Assembly: GCF_002007565.1 (NCBI RefSeq)
Contig: NZ_CP015625.1
Coordinates: 744,001 to 808,000 of the forward strand
Reading direction: 5' to 3'
Length of the DNA stretch: 64,000 nucleotides
Origin: Ditibartonella choladocola
Lineage (GTDB): Bacteria > Pseudomonadota > Alphaproteobacteria > Rhizobiales > Rhizobiaceae
The notes below the pieces were generated by a model. It made no database searches and was not told where the DNA came from. It was given only the letters and a program-made list of their open reading frames with translations. A program made the position numbers and the translations under genes. Below are positions 1-9,612 of the stretch, piece after piece. Every line of letters starts with the position of its first letter. Position 1 is the stretch's first letter.

Positions 1-1752
1 ATCAGCGTTTACGGTCAAGTCCATGCTCTTTGCATGTATAACAAGACCTGCTGCGGCAATAGTCATAACATTGTCCGAGAAAAATGCCGGATCGACATTA
101 ACGAACGAGCCTTTAAGAGACCAACGTCCTATGTCGGGATAATCCATAGTCAACTCCTTAATATCAAGAGTTTCATTGTCGGCGTTCCATGAACCATCAA
201 AAATAAAATCCTCTGATATTGTCTTATAGCCGAGCTGACTGAGCAATCCACCGTTTGTTGTTTTAGAAAAGCCTAACTCGGTTAAAATGGGGAATTTCTT
301 ATCCCAATCTGCCGCAGAGCCTTGCAACCCTTTCCAGTCTATTTTTAGTGATGTCGGAATGGCTCCCAAGTTGAAATTCGCTTTCACGTCCAGAGAATTG
401 AATGTGACAGGCGAGTTGTCAGAGCCGTTTTCCGAAGGCGGAGGCAATAATGAAAAACCGGACAGGTGAATAGTGTCGAATTGCGGCATCAAAGGAAGGT
501 TCTCACTTTGAAGAAAAGCTTTGAAAACACGGCTGATACTATCAAAATCGCCTTTGTCCAATTTGTCCAATTTGGTCAGCATGTCGTTAATATGAGGAAA
601 ACGCAGTTGCGAGATTGAAAAATCGTCAAGCGTTGCTGTCTCGTTGTCTCTGTCTATGGTTTTGATGCCTTTCAACGCGATGTCGAATTTGCCATTATTG
701 TAAGTAAAAGAGCTATCTTGAACATTTGCGCTGCTATCAGGGTGTTTTATAGCGAGTCCGGTCAAATGTATATCGGCAAAGCCGATAGACGGGATGATGG
801 CAAGTTTCTCGGTGAGCAATCTTGCCTCATCAGATTTGCCGATGCTGCTATTGCTATCGGCATTGTCAAGCTGTTTGACCATTTCCGAAAGGGAAAATGG
901 CAGTCGACGCACCGAAATTTTTGTTCCGGAAATTTTTTCGAGCGTTGTATTGCCGACGTTCTCGTTATCTATAACGTCGTCAATTGACAAAGTTTGAACT
1001 GACCAGTTGCCCGTTATGTCTTTAAACGGGTTTTCTGTTTCGCCAGCAGAAGACGGTTCGCTATAATAGCGAACAAGATAACCGATATTGAAATTGTCAA
1101 TTTCAGCCTTGCCGGTTTTGGTCGATATAATACGATTGATCGTAGAAGCATCACTTTCACCGGCCAAACGGACTTCGCCCGAAAGACCATCGCTCGTCAA
1201 TTTTTTGACAATTCCTTTGTCAATATCGTTGAACACAACATTATTATAAGTCATTGCCTCGCCACCGTTACCGGTTTTGCGTGTCACAATCATTGAAGGG
1301 GCGACAATTTTTTTTACCGCAATATTTGTAACGTCAAAAAAGACATTTCCATTATTGGCGCCGGTCTTTTCATTAAGTGCGAAATTTTGCACACTCATCG
1401 CGGGAACCGAGACTTCGGTTTTGCCAAATTGATAAGAAAGGTTTTCCAGTTTCAGATTTTTACTGGTTTTACCGGAAAAATTGACCTCACCCTTGATTGT
1501 TTCGACGTTCAGGCTTTCTTCGGACGAGAGTTTCACCTTTGCATTATGGGCAGTGAAATGACGCCGCCAATTGACGTCAAGTGAACCGACACTGATACCA
1601 TTGGCTTTGAGAAAATTTTCAACATGCTTTTGTGCCGAGCGTGCAAGATAAAAGACAAAGCCGCCACAAATAAGGGCAATAATAACAAGGCCTGTAATGA
1701 TCTTTTTCCAAGGCGATTTTTTTATAGTCTTATCTGCGGTCTGTTCACTCAT
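1..1752 (-). CDS. large membrane-anchored protein, C-terminus outside window
   Basis: Reading the minus strand from an ATG at 1752 gives 584 uninterrupted codons running off the left edge, so the C-terminal end is missing. The start is MSEQTADKTIKK, preceded by a GAGGGTG ribosome site. One hydrophobic segment lies at about residues 18-36, with lysines on the N-terminal side. The rest is a long, polar, apparently beta-rich region with many short variable repeats of the type found in periplasmic AsmA-like or DUF945-like proteins, but I do not recognise the family. Inference: a single-pass inner membrane protein with a large periplasmic domain. Codon use matches the neighbouring core genes. It is separated from the next gene by about 740 bases. 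Confidence 0.8.
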   Translation of the reverse strand, partial: MSEQTADKTIKKSPWKKIITGLVIIALICGGFVFYLARSAQKHVENFLKANGISVGSLDVNWRRHFTAHNAKVKLSSEESLNVETIKGEVNFSGKTSKNLKLENLSYQFGKTEVSVPAMSVQNFALNEKTGANNGNVFFDVTNIAVKKIVAPSMIVTRKTGNGGEAMTYNNVVFNDIDKGIVKKLTSDGLSGEVRLAGESDASTINRIISTKTGKAEIDNFNIGYLVRYYSEPSSAGETENPFKDITGNWSVQTLSIDDVIDNENVGNTTLEKISGTKISVRRLPFSLSEMVKQLDNADSNSSIGKSDEARLLTEKLAIIPSIGFADIHLTGLAIKHPDSSANVQDSSFTYNNGKFDIALKGIKTIDRDNETATLDDFSISQLRFPHINDMLTKLDKLDKGDFDSISRVFKAFLQSENLPLMPQFDTIHLSGFSLLPPPSENGSDNSPVTFNSLDVKANFNLGAIPTSLKIDWKGLQGSAADWDKKFPILTELGFSKTTNGGLLSQLGYKTISEDFIFDGSWNADNETLDIKELTMDYPDIGRWSLKGSFVNVDPAFFSDNVMTIAAAGLVIHAKSMDLTVNAD

Positions 1753-2493
1753 TGAATTCACCCTCGATTGACACAAAGTTTTGTTGCAATACGGCTTGTC
1801 CCATTTCGTTTAATGCCAAACAATCGCGACTTTTTTCTGGCAGAACAATCCTTAATATAAGCGAGTGCCGGAGTCTCGTTCTTTTTTAAAACCTTAGCCC
1901 GACAATTGCAGTTTAAGAAATGGATTTTGAATGGTTGAACCGGTTTCGGGCTTGAAGCTGCGGTTGCAGAGCCAAACTTTAATCCTCGAAGCTCTTTGAC
2001 ATATTGTCGAAGAAATAATTATTTTCCTGGCAGCAAAATGGAAGCTTAATTACAAAATTTATTAATTGCTCTTTGGCTATAAACCATAAAGGAACCGTTC
2101 TTAGAAAGGCCTATTCAAACGAATATCTTGACATTTTCTGTTTGTCTGGCGGTAATTCTGTTCTGGTCTTTTCTTTCTAAGGAATAGTTATCGTTGGCTG
2201 CTATAGAAAATGGACTGACCAAACTTCGAGAAGTCAATTTATCAAGCAATTCAAAAATAATCGGGATTGCCACAATAACCGGAATTTTTCCGGCAACAAC
2301 GATGCCACTTGTTAAAAATACCACTTGTTAAAAACCGGCCTAAACGCGATGGACTTCGTTGATACATTCGCCCCCGCTCTGGTCATAATTCATATGATTT
2401 ATTCGGGAACACCGGATTAAAACAATTATCAGGCAAGCGAAAAACAATGAAACATCACGTTTTGCATGAATAAACGGCAAATGTTTTTGAAAC
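1753..2493. other. intergenic region, 740 bases, no supported gene
   Basis: This gap lies between the starts and ends of two minus-strand genes. The only open frame is a weak minus-strand one at 2115-2324 (69 codons, GTG start, no ribosome site), which I do not call as a gene. At 2305-2336 there is a direct tandem duplication of a 16-base unit beginning CCACTTGTTAAAAA. The rest is AT-rich and shows nothing else I can name. Confidence 0.6.
2305..2336. repeat. 16-bp tandem duplication
   Basis: Two adjacent copies of CCACTTGTTAAAAA plus two variable bases lie at 2305-2320 and 2321-2336. It looks like a recent replication-slippage duplication in non-coding DNA. Confidence 0.8.
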
Positions 2494-4209
2494 TCAAGCA
2501 ATAATGCCTTCGGGTTTAATGTATTTTTTTACGGCTTTTTCCAAATTCTTTTCAAGGTGAACCGAAGGTGGCTTGATCCCGTGTGAAATAAGGTCTTTCA
2601 GAACCTGTTCGGAAGCTCCACAAATAACAAGGGTAATGGCCTGTTTTTTAGCTTTTTCAGCCAGACTTTCAATGGTATTTGCGCCTGTTGCATCGAGAAA
2701 AGGCACTTGGGCAAAATCGAGAATCATCGTGCGATAATTGTCGCCGATGCGATCAAGAACCGAACCGATGGATGCTGCCGCACCGAAAAAGAAAGCGCCG
2801 GAAATATGGTAGATAACCGTATGGCTATTTTTCGATATTTCGCCTTCGTAGTTGTCAACCGGTTGTTTTGTAACATCGGCCATGTCTTCGGCAACCAGCG
2901 GCCGGTCTGTTGTGACGCTTGCAGCTTTCGACATGCGATGGATAAATAATAATGCGCCCAAAGCAAAGCCGATGATGATGGCTTCAGTCACATTGCGGAA
3001 TATTGTCAATGATAACGAAACAAGAAGGACAACAGCATCGCCCGCAGACGCTTTGAGAAGAAGCAGAATGGCACGTTTGTCAATCATATTCCACGAAATA
3101 ATGGCAAGAATTCCGGCAAGGCACGCCAATGGAATGAAGTTTGCAAGGGGAGCCAATATAACAAGGAATAAAAGCAGAAAGATCGAGTGAAAAATACCGG
3201 CTACGGGGCTTCTTGCACCCGCGCGGATATTGGTGGCGGTGCGGGCGATAGCACCCGTCACACAAATGCCGGTAAAAAAGGCCGAAGCGATATTTCCGAC
3301 ACCTTGGGCCACCAGCTCGCAATTCGACCGATGCCGTCGGCCGGTCATACCGTCGGCAACAACTGCCGATAACAGGGATTCAATCGCACCGAGCAACGTA
3401 AATGTCATGGCATTCGGAAAAACAGCTTGAATCTTCTCGAAACTGAAATCCGGCAATCGTGGAGACGGGAGCGTCGAAGGCATTGTGCCGAATTTTGAAC
3501 CGATAGTGACAACATCAAGATTGAAAAAGGCTGTGACAGCACCACCAATAATGATTGAAAGCACCATGCCCGGCCAATTCGGACACAGTTTTTTCAGGAC
3601 AGAGATAAATATGATCGTTCCTGCACAAAAACTGATCGAAAGCAGGCTACAAGTTCCGATATGATTCCAGATAACCGGCAATTTTTCCAAAATCGGTCCC
3701 GGCTCTTTTTCGGTAAGCTCAAGTCCGAGCATATTGATAAGCTGGCTTGAAAAAATAATGACAGCAATACCGGCGGTAAATCCTACCGTGACAGGATAGG
3801 GAATAAATTTGATATAAGTACCAAGCCGGAGATAGCCGAGCACCATAAGCATCAATCCCGACATCAATGTTGCAAGCAACAGCCCGTCCATGCCGTGTTC
3901 GGCGACGGTCGTTGAAACAACGATAATAAAGGCACCGGCGGGGCCACCGATCTGAAAACGGCTGCCGCCAAGAAGGGCAATGAAAAATCCCCCCACGATC
4001 GAGGTGTATAATCCCTGTACCGGTGATGCACCCGAGGCGATGGCAATTGCGATTGAAAGCGGCAGAGCAACGATGGCAACAGTCAGACCGGCAATAATGT
4101 CAGCACGCAAATCAACAAAATGATAACCTTCGCGTAAGACTGTTACAAGCTTTGGCTGGAAAAGCTCGCTAAAGGATATTTTGTCAACAGCCGTTTTTGA
4201 TCGCACCAT
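2494..4209 (-). CDS. SulP family inorganic anion transporter with STAS domain
   Basis: A 571-residue protein of usual SulP length. The N-terminal sulfate-permease signature is visible (residues about 30-110, including DLRADIIAGLTVAIVALPLS and the GGPAGAF motif), followed by about a dozen hydrophobic segments to residue 440. A cytoplasmic STAS domain covers about 465-560, with the LDFAQVPFLDATGANT core. Family members carry sulfate, bicarbonate or other anions with Na+ or H+; the substrate cannot be read from sequence. It is transcribed divergently from the MFS gene at 4396, with a short palindrome between them. The start is the ATG at 4209; no strong ribosome site is visible, so a slightly different start is possible. 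Confidence 0.93.
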   Translation of the reverse strand: MVRSKTAVDKISFSELFQPKLVTVLREGYHFVDLRADIIAGLTVAIVALPLSIAIAIASGASPVQGLYTSIVGGFFIALLGGSRFQIGGPAGAFIIVVSTTVAEHGMDGLLLATLMSGLMLMVLGYLRLGTYIKFIPYPVTVGFTAGIAVIIFSSQLINMLGLELTEKEPGPILEKLPVIWNHIGTCSLLSISFCAGTIIFISVLKKLCPNWPGMVLSIIIGGAVTAFFNLDVVTIGSKFGTMPSTLPSPRLPDFSFEKIQAVFPNAMTFTLLGAIESLLSAVVADGMTGRRHRSNCELVAQGVGNIASAFFTGICVTGAIARTATNIRAGARSPVAGIFHSIFLLLFLVILAPLANFIPLACLAGILAIISWNMIDKRAILLLLKASAGDAVVLLVSLSLTIFRNVTEAIIIGFALGALLFIHRMSKAASVTTDRPLVAEDMADVTKQPVDNYEGEISKNSHTVIYHISGAFFFGAAASIGSVLDRIGDNYRTMILDFAQVPFLDATGANTIESLAEKAKKQAITLVICGASEQVLKDLISHGIKPPSVHLEKNLEKAVKKYIKPEGIIA

Positions 4210-4275
4210 GATTTAACACAAATGAACCCCGAAAAGTAATTCAGGACTAATAGCATGGATGGTCTGGTCTATCTA

Positions 4276-4296
4276 CTTTATTCAAGCAGAATAAAG
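4276..4296. promoter_or_regulatory. operator-like palindrome between divergent transporter genes
   Basis: The 8-base arms CTTTATTC and GAATAAAG are separated by 5 bases and lie in the 186-base region between the divergent SulP and MFS genes. The position is typical of an operator for a dimeric regulator. No regulator gene is adjacent, so function is inference. Confidence 0.35.
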
Positions 4297-4395
4297 CCGC
4301 TCTCACATAAATTTTATAGCTTGTTGGAGTAGAAAATAATTATCTCTTCATTATCATCGCAGCAGCAATAATATCGAAGCAAGAATAATAGAACA

Positions 4396-5841
4396 GTGAG
4401 CTTTATGCCTATAGCGGAAGAATACGATAAAAAAATTGGCGCGGAAAATGTCAGCCTTGCGCGATGGGTGGCAATTCTCGTAGCTGCTGCATTTTTTATG
4501 GAAAATCTTGATGCGACAGTTATTGCAACAGCTTTACCGCAAATGGGGGAAACTTTTCGTACCGATCCGGTCAATATCAACACCGGCATGAGCGCTTACA
4601 TGTTGACACTTGGCGTTTTTATTCCCGCAAGTGGTTGGCTGACAGACCGGTTCGGTTCGCGCGCTATGTTTTCATTAGCTGTTCTCATCTTTACGCTTGC
4701 GTCTTTATTGTGTGGGCTATCTTCCAATTTGACTTTTTTCATCTGTGCCCGCATCCTGCAAGGCATAGGTGGTGCACTCATGGTTCCCGTCGGTCGCCTC
4801 GTCGTTTTGCGCGAAACCCCGAAGAACAAGCTTGTCGATGCTATTGCATTGCTCACCTGGCCAGGGCTGGTAGCACCGATTTTGGGGCCGCCGCTCGGTG
4901 GTTTTATCGCCCAGCATTTCCACTGGAACCTTATTTTTTATCTGAATATTCCGTTAGGTTTTATTATTCTTCTTTTCAGTTTGAAAATTTTCCCCGATGA
5001 AAAAAGTGAAGCACCGCGATCTTTCGATCTTATGGGGTTTCTGCTTACAGGCATAGGACTGGTGACACTTCTTTTTGCCGCAGAAAAAATCGGTGATAGC
5101 CATGGTCTCACACCGCTTGTTATCACTTGTTTTGCTATTGGTGTGACATTGCTTTTGTGGAGTATTTTCCATCTCAAGCATGTCAAGGCACCGCTGGTTT
5201 CGTTAAAAGCTCTTTCTTATCAAACATTTGCCGTGTCGATCTATGGCGGGACAGGTTTCAGGATGACAACCAATGCTGTCATCTTTATTCTGCCGTTGAT
5301 GGCTCAATTGGCGATGGGATATAGACCGACCGGGGCGGGACTTCTGTTAATGCCGATCTTTATCGGTACTCTCGCAGTCAAACCGTTTACAACGCCGCTT
5401 ATGCGTTATTTCGGTTTCAAACATACACTTGTTGTCAATTGTCTGCTCAATGCGTTATTTCTTGCCCTTTGCGGAACCTTTTCAAGCGATATGCCGGTTT
5501 CACTTATAGTGGCCGTGCTTACGTTAAGTGGCGTGTTCCGGTCTATCCAGTTCACAGCTTTGAATGCAATTGCATTTGCCGATATTCCGGGCGAGGAAAT
5601 GAGCGGTGCCAACACACTGTTTTCAACAGTTTTTCAATTGGGTATCGGTCTTGGAATTGCATTGGGTGCAATATGTTTGCGAGCAGGCGTTGCGATAACC
5701 GGCGCCGAACTCGAGATGTCCCTTCAACCGTTCAAAATGGCACTTTATATCGTTGCTTTTATCAGTCTCTTGCCATTATGGGGATTGTTGCGGTTAAAAC
5801 GCGACGCGGGGGATCTTGTCGCCGGACATGTGAAGAGCTAG
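4396..5841 (+). CDS. MFS transporter, DHA2-type drug exporter
   Basis: A 481-residue polytopic protein. MFS motif A is seen as GWLTDRFGSR (about residue 75), and the antiporter motif C-like stretch is PGLVAPILGPPLGG (about 155). Length and the ENLDATVIATALPQM opening are typical of the EmrB/QacA (DHA2) family of proton-coupled multidrug exporters. The start is either the GTG at 4396 or the ATG three codons later; neither has a strong ribosome site. There is no membrane-fusion (EmrA) partner next to it, so it probably works alone in the inner membrane. The substrate is unknown. Confidence 0.92.
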   Translation: MSFMPIAEEYDKKIGAENVSLARWVAILVAAAFFMENLDATVIATALPQMGETFRTDPVNINTGMSAYMLTLGVFIPASGWLTDRFGSRAMFSLAVLIFTLASLLCGLSSNLTFFICARILQGIGGALMVPVGRLVVLRETPKNKLVDAIALLTWPGLVAPILGPPLGGFIAQHFHWNLIFYLNIPLGFIILLFSLKIFPDEKSEAPRSFDLMGFLLTGIGLVTLLFAAEKIGDSHGLTPLVITCFAIGVTLLLWSIFHLKHVKAPLVSLKALSYQTFAVSIYGGTGFRMTTNAVIFILPLMAQLAMGYRPTGAGLLLMPIFIGTLAVKPFTTPLMRYFGFKHTLVVNCLLNALFLALCGTFSSDMPVSLIVAVLTLSGVFRSIQFTALNAIAFADIPGEEMSGANTLFSTVFQLGIGLGIALGAICLRAGVAITGAELEMSLQPFKMALYIVAFISLLPLWGLLRLKRDAGDLVAGHVKS

Positions 5842-5917
5842 ATTTAAAAAAGCCATAAGCCGTCTTCCAGAACAGGCTGGCAAAATAGAACAACAAGAAG
5901 GTGGGCGGCATTTCATT

Positions 5918-7690
5918 ATGACAACAGATCAGGTTATGGCTTTTTCCATTATTGGTCTCATGATGGCGGTCTTTATATGGGATCGGTTCCGCTATGATGT
6001 GGTAGCGGTGTTGACGTTGTTGCTTGCCTGTGCTGTCGGTATTGTAAGCCCTAAAGAAGCTTTCAGGGGTTTCAGTGATGATATTGTTATCATTGTTGGA
6101 AGTGCCCTGTTGGTAAGTGCCGGTGTTGCACGTTCCGGAATAATGGAACTTATTATCCAGCGTGTTTGGCCGGATGTGAAATCGGTGCGTCTGCAACTTT
6201 GTTTTCTCGTTATCGTGGTTACAATTTTATCTGCGTTTGTGAAAAATATCGGCGCTTTGGCAATTATGCTGCCGATTGCTTTCCAATTTGCCCGCCGTTC
6301 CAATGTTTCGCCTTCGGTTTTTCTTATGCCTATGTCATTTGGTGCTTTGCTCGGAGGGCTGATGACACAGATAGGAACTTCGCCGAATGTGGTTGTTTCT
6401 GCCATGCGGGAACATCTTGTCGGCAAATCGTTTACGATGTTCGATTTTACACCGGTGGGTGCAACTGTTGCGGCTGTAGGCGTTCTCTATCTGGTATTTT
6501 TCTCATGGCTGGTGCCGGCGCGAGCGAGAAAAACTGTCTCGACAAACAGTAGTCTGGCCGATCGTGACTATATTTCGGAAGCACGTGTGGTGACCGGCTC
6601 GACAGTCATTGGCAAACAGATCTCCGATCTTGTCAAACCGGCGGGCGGCGATGCAATGGTTCTACAAATTATAAGAAACAAGAACCTTATTTCACCGCTT
6701 CCGGATTTTTTACTTGCTGAAGGAGACACGGTGGTTCTTGAAGGCACACATGGCGGGCTTGATTCGGTTATCAATACGGCAAAACTCGATATTGCCAAAG
6801 GTCGCGATGTCCAGACAGGTGACAAATTGCGCCAGATAGATGTGGTTGAAGCGGTCGTTACAGACAATTCGCCTCTCATCGGCATTAATGCCAAACGGCT
6901 CAATCTGTTTGATCGCTACGATGTCAATCTTCTGGCTCTGAGCAGGCCGCAGGAACGCGTAAGACAGCGCCTCGGTGATATTGTCTTCCGGCTTGGGGAT
7001 GTCATTGTATTGCAGGGGCGGGACGATATTATTCCCGATCTTTTGCAGGAACTGAAATGTCTTCCACTCGCCAAACGCAATATTATGTTCGGTAGTCTGC
7101 GTCATGGTTTGGTGCCACTTACCATTCTGTTTATCGCGATTGTAGCAACCGCCTTGCAGATTGTTCCTGTTGCTCTTGCTTTTTTTGCCGCAGCCGCTGC
7201 CATGATCGTTTTTCGTGTTATACCCGCGCGTGATGCCTATCAGGCTCTTGACGGACAAATATTGGTCATGCTGGCAGCCCTTATTCCGGTAAGCGAGACC
7301 TTGGAAAAAACCGGTTGCACAAAAATTATCGGCCATTGGTTAAGTATGTTTGCCTCCTCGCTCCCACCTTCGGGTGCTTTGGCAGTTATTCTCGTTGCGG
7401 CTATGCTGGTTACACCATTTCTCAACAATGCTGCGACCGTTATGGTGATGGCACCGATTGCAACAAGCTTTGCCGAATCGCTTCAATTCAAACCGGAAGC
7501 ATTTTTAATGGCTGTTGCCATCGGTGCGGGGTGTGATTTTCTCACCCCCATCGGTCATCAATGCAATATGCTGGTTATGGGACCGGGGGGATATTATTTC
7601 AGCGATTATCCGCGACTTGGCGCGCCATTGAGTATTCTGATTGCGGTGGTTTCTGTTCCTATGTTGATGTGGGTGTGGCCACTGACATGA
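5918..7690 (+). CDS. SLC13/CitT-type permease with two TrkA-C domains
   Basis: A 590-residue membrane protein. Two transporter halves carry the family's paired substrate/Na+ motifs: GGLMTQIGTSPNVVVSAM near residue 150 and a C-terminal NNAATVMVMAP...GCDFLTPIGHQCNMLVMGPGG near 505-560. Between them, residues about 205-375 form two cytoplasmic TrkA-C (RCK-C) ligand-binding domains. This architecture is common in bacterial dicarboxylate or sulfate permeases of the divalent anion:Na+ symporter family. The stop codon overlaps the start of the FUSC gene (ATGA), so the two are translationally coupled. The substrate is not determinable from sequence. Confidence 0.92.
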   Translation: MTTDQVMAFSIIGLMMAVFIWDRFRYDVVAVLTLLLACAVGIVSPKEAFRGFSDDIVIIVGSALLVSAGVARSGIMELIIQRVWPDVKSVRLQLCFLVIVVTILSAFVKNIGALAIMLPIAFQFARRSNVSPSVFLMPMSFGALLGGLMTQIGTSPNVVVSAMREHLVGKSFTMFDFTPVGATVAAVGVLYLVFFSWLVPARARKTVSTNSSLADRDYISEARVVTGSTVIGKQISDLVKPAGGDAMVLQIIRNKNLISPLPDFLLAEGDTVVLEGTHGGLDSVINTAKLDIAKGRDVQTGDKLRQIDVVEAVVTDNSPLIGINAKRLNLFDRYDVNLLALSRPQERVRQRLGDIVFRLGDVIVLQGRDDIIPDLLQELKCLPLAKRNIMFGSLRHGLVPLTILFIAIVATALQIVPVALAFFAAAAAMIVFRVIPARDAYQALDGQILVMLAALIPVSETLEKTGCTKIIGHWLSMFASSLPPSGALAVILVAAMLVTPFLNNAATVMVMAPIATSFAESLQFKPEAFLMAVAIGAGCDFLTPIGHQCNMLVMGPGGYYFSDYPRLGAPLSILIAVVSVPMLMWVWPLT

Positions 7691-8841
7691 TGACAACCGG
7701 TTTCAGAATCAAACTCCGGCAGGCGTTCAACCAGGTTCAGGCAAGCTGGAAAGATGCTTTATGTGCAGGTCTTGCGGCCGGACTTGCATGGTTTGTTTCC
7801 TTTCATTTCCTCGATCATGAACATCCAATTTATGCTGCAATGACGGCTCTTATCTGCCTTGCACCGGGAATTCCGAGTCATGGGCGGCAGGCGATCTATG
7901 TATTGGCTGGTGTCTTGACCGGTGTCGCTGTCGGCGAACTGACATTGTTATTGCCGCCGATGCCGACCGAAGTTCGTATTGCCATTGTGGGTTTTGCAGG
8001 AATGACGATTGCTTCGGCTTATTCGATCGTTCCGGCCATTATTATCCAAGCCGGTATTTCGGCGGTCATGGTTTTTGCTCTGGGGGCCGATGTCGCCGGT
8101 TGGACGCGGGCAATCGATGTTGCGGTGGGTACGTCGATCGGTCTTGTCTTCAGCCAGATTCTGTTCACTCCCGATCCTTTGAAAACACTGCATTCGGCGG
8201 TGGAACGTTTTTTCAAGGAAGTCGCTCTCAATTATACTCTTGCAACCGACGCACTTGAGCGGAATGATGTTGCCGCAGCAATCAAGGCAATGAAGAGTTG
8301 TAGTCGTACCCATTCGGCGTTAATCGGATTGATAGGCGCAATTGACGTTACAAGATCCAATGCACGATGGACATTGCGCGGCCGATTTTCGTCGCGCGAG
8401 GTTGCTTCGCTCTCGGCACGTTATGACCAGTCGGGTATCAGGCTTTACGCTTCGTCCTTGTTGTTTTGCGAAGCAATGGTCAACGCTATACGAAAAGGGC
8501 GGGAGCCACCGCCCGATTGGCTGGTGGAAGCCTTGAAGCTTATTGTCAAGAATTGTCGTTTCATTGCGGGAGAAGCAAATTCGGGGCAACAATTTGTTTT
8601 TCCTGATCGCTCTGACAGAGCCGAAGCGTCACTGACATGGCGTGAATGTGTTATCGACATTGAAATGGTAGAAACAACGCTTGCCCGATTCTATAAAAGC
8701 CGGACACGCAAACACCGTCTTGCCGCTTACAGAAAAAAGCAGATTCTGGATGCAGTCAGAAAAGAGATTGAAGAACGCAAACGCGAAGAAACGCTTCTCT
8801 CTGCTGAAGAGGACGAAAAAAGCAATAAAACACCCCTATAA
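7687..8841 (+). CDS. FUSC family protein (aromatic acid exporter-like)
   Basis: A 384-residue protein starting at the ATG that overlaps the upstream TGA; the frame is open further upstream but that would lie inside the permease gene. Residues about 20-180 contain the paired hydrophobic segments of the FUSC module, with the conserved YAAMTALICLAPGIPSHGRQA stretch, and the rest is a cytoplasmic helical domain with a very charged C-terminus. FUSC proteins are related to fusaric-acid and p-hydroxybenzoic-acid (AaeB) efflux pumps. It lacks the second membrane half of full-length AaeB, so it may act as a dimer. Coupling to the SLC13 permease suggests a shared transport role (inference). Confidence 0.85.
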   Translation: MMTTGFRIKLRQAFNQVQASWKDALCAGLAAGLAWFVSFHFLDHEHPIYAAMTALICLAPGIPSHGRQAIYVLAGVLTGVAVGELTLLLPPMPTEVRIAIVGFAGMTIASAYSIVPAIIIQAGISAVMVFALGADVAGWTRAIDVAVGTSIGLVFSQILFTPDPLKTLHSAVERFFKEVALNYTLATDALERNDVAAAIKAMKSCSRTHSALIGLIGAIDVTRSNARWTLRGRFSSREVASLSARYDQSGIRLYASSLLFCEAMVNAIRKGREPPPDWLVEALKLIVKNCRFIAGEANSGQQFVFPDRSDRAEASLTWRECVIDIEMVETTLARFYKSRTRKHRLAAYRKKQILDAVRKEIEERKREETLLSAEEDEKSNKTPL

Positions 8842-8937
8842 TCGACTTATTCTGTCCTTTTTTTGTGATAAGGACTACCATCTTTGCCAAATTATGCTTA
8901 AAAGCCCTAAAACCCCTTTTTTTGACAGGAAAAAATA

Positions 8938-9609
8938 ATGTCGGATGAAAGTTTTATTCGTGAGGTCAATGAAGAAATCCGTCAGGAAAAGGCCAAAGCC
9001 TTATGGGGGAATTATGGGCCTTATCTTATTCTGGCTGCTGTTCTTCTCGTGCTGGGAACGGGTGTCTATCAGATTTACGACCATTGGCAGACCTCGAAGG
9101 CCGGTCATATCGGCGATACATTTCTTTCAAGTTTCGATCTTGGCAATGAGCAAAGTTTTGACGAAGCCTTGCAAAAACTTGATGACGTCGAAAAATCGGG
9201 TTTCGGAGATTATCCCCTGTTGGCCGGATTGAGAAAAGCTTCGATCTACATGGAACAGGGTGATCCGGAAACAGCGGTAGCAGAATTTGACCGGATAGCC
9301 GACAATAAAAATGCACCGGAAATGATACAAAAAGTGGCAAAGATCCGCGCAGCTTATATTCTGGTGGATAGCGGCTCGTTCGAGGATGTCGAGAAACGAG
9401 TCAAAGATCTTGCCACCGATGTTGACCCTACTCGCATAATGGCGCGTGAGGCTTTGGGGCTTTCGGCCTATAAAGCTGGAAAAATGGATGAAGCACATTA
9501 TTATTTCCAGAAAATCGTCGATGAGAGACTTGACGGAATCAAGGCAACAGAGCGTTCGCGTCTCATGCTTGAGCTTATGCAAGGTTCCGGTGCTATTGCC
9601 AAGGAATAA
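8938..9609 (+). CDS. YfgM-like tetratricopeptide repeat membrane protein
   Basis: A 223-residue protein with a short cytoplasmic N-terminus, one membrane segment at about 24-42 (YLILAAVLLVLGTGVYQIY), then a periplasmic TPR-like helical domain. This matches the YfgM/DUF2133 family, which associates with the SecYEG translocon and periplasmic chaperones. An AGGA ribosome site precedes the ATG. It lies 3 bases upstream of der, the same pairing seen in many proteobacteria, where bamB often lies between them; here bamB is absent from the pair. Confidence 0.9.
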   Translation: MSDESFIREVNEEIRQEKAKALWGNYGPYLILAAVLLVLGTGVYQIYDHWQTSKAGHIGDTFLSSFDLGNEQSFDEALQKLDDVEKSGFGDYPLLAGLRKASIYMEQGDPETAVAEFDRIADNKNAPEMIQKVAKIRAAYILVDSGSFEDVEKRVKDLATDVDPTRIMAREALGLSAYKAGKMDEAHYYFQKIVDERLDGIKATERSRLMLELMQGSGAIAKE

Positions 9610-9612
9610 AAA

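Noticed and set aside
2115..2324. 69-codon minus-strand frame with an AANDN stretch, recalling tmRNA tags
   Set aside because: The tag ending (LAA or similar) is missing, there is no tmRNA structure, and the frame has only a GTG start without a ribosome site.
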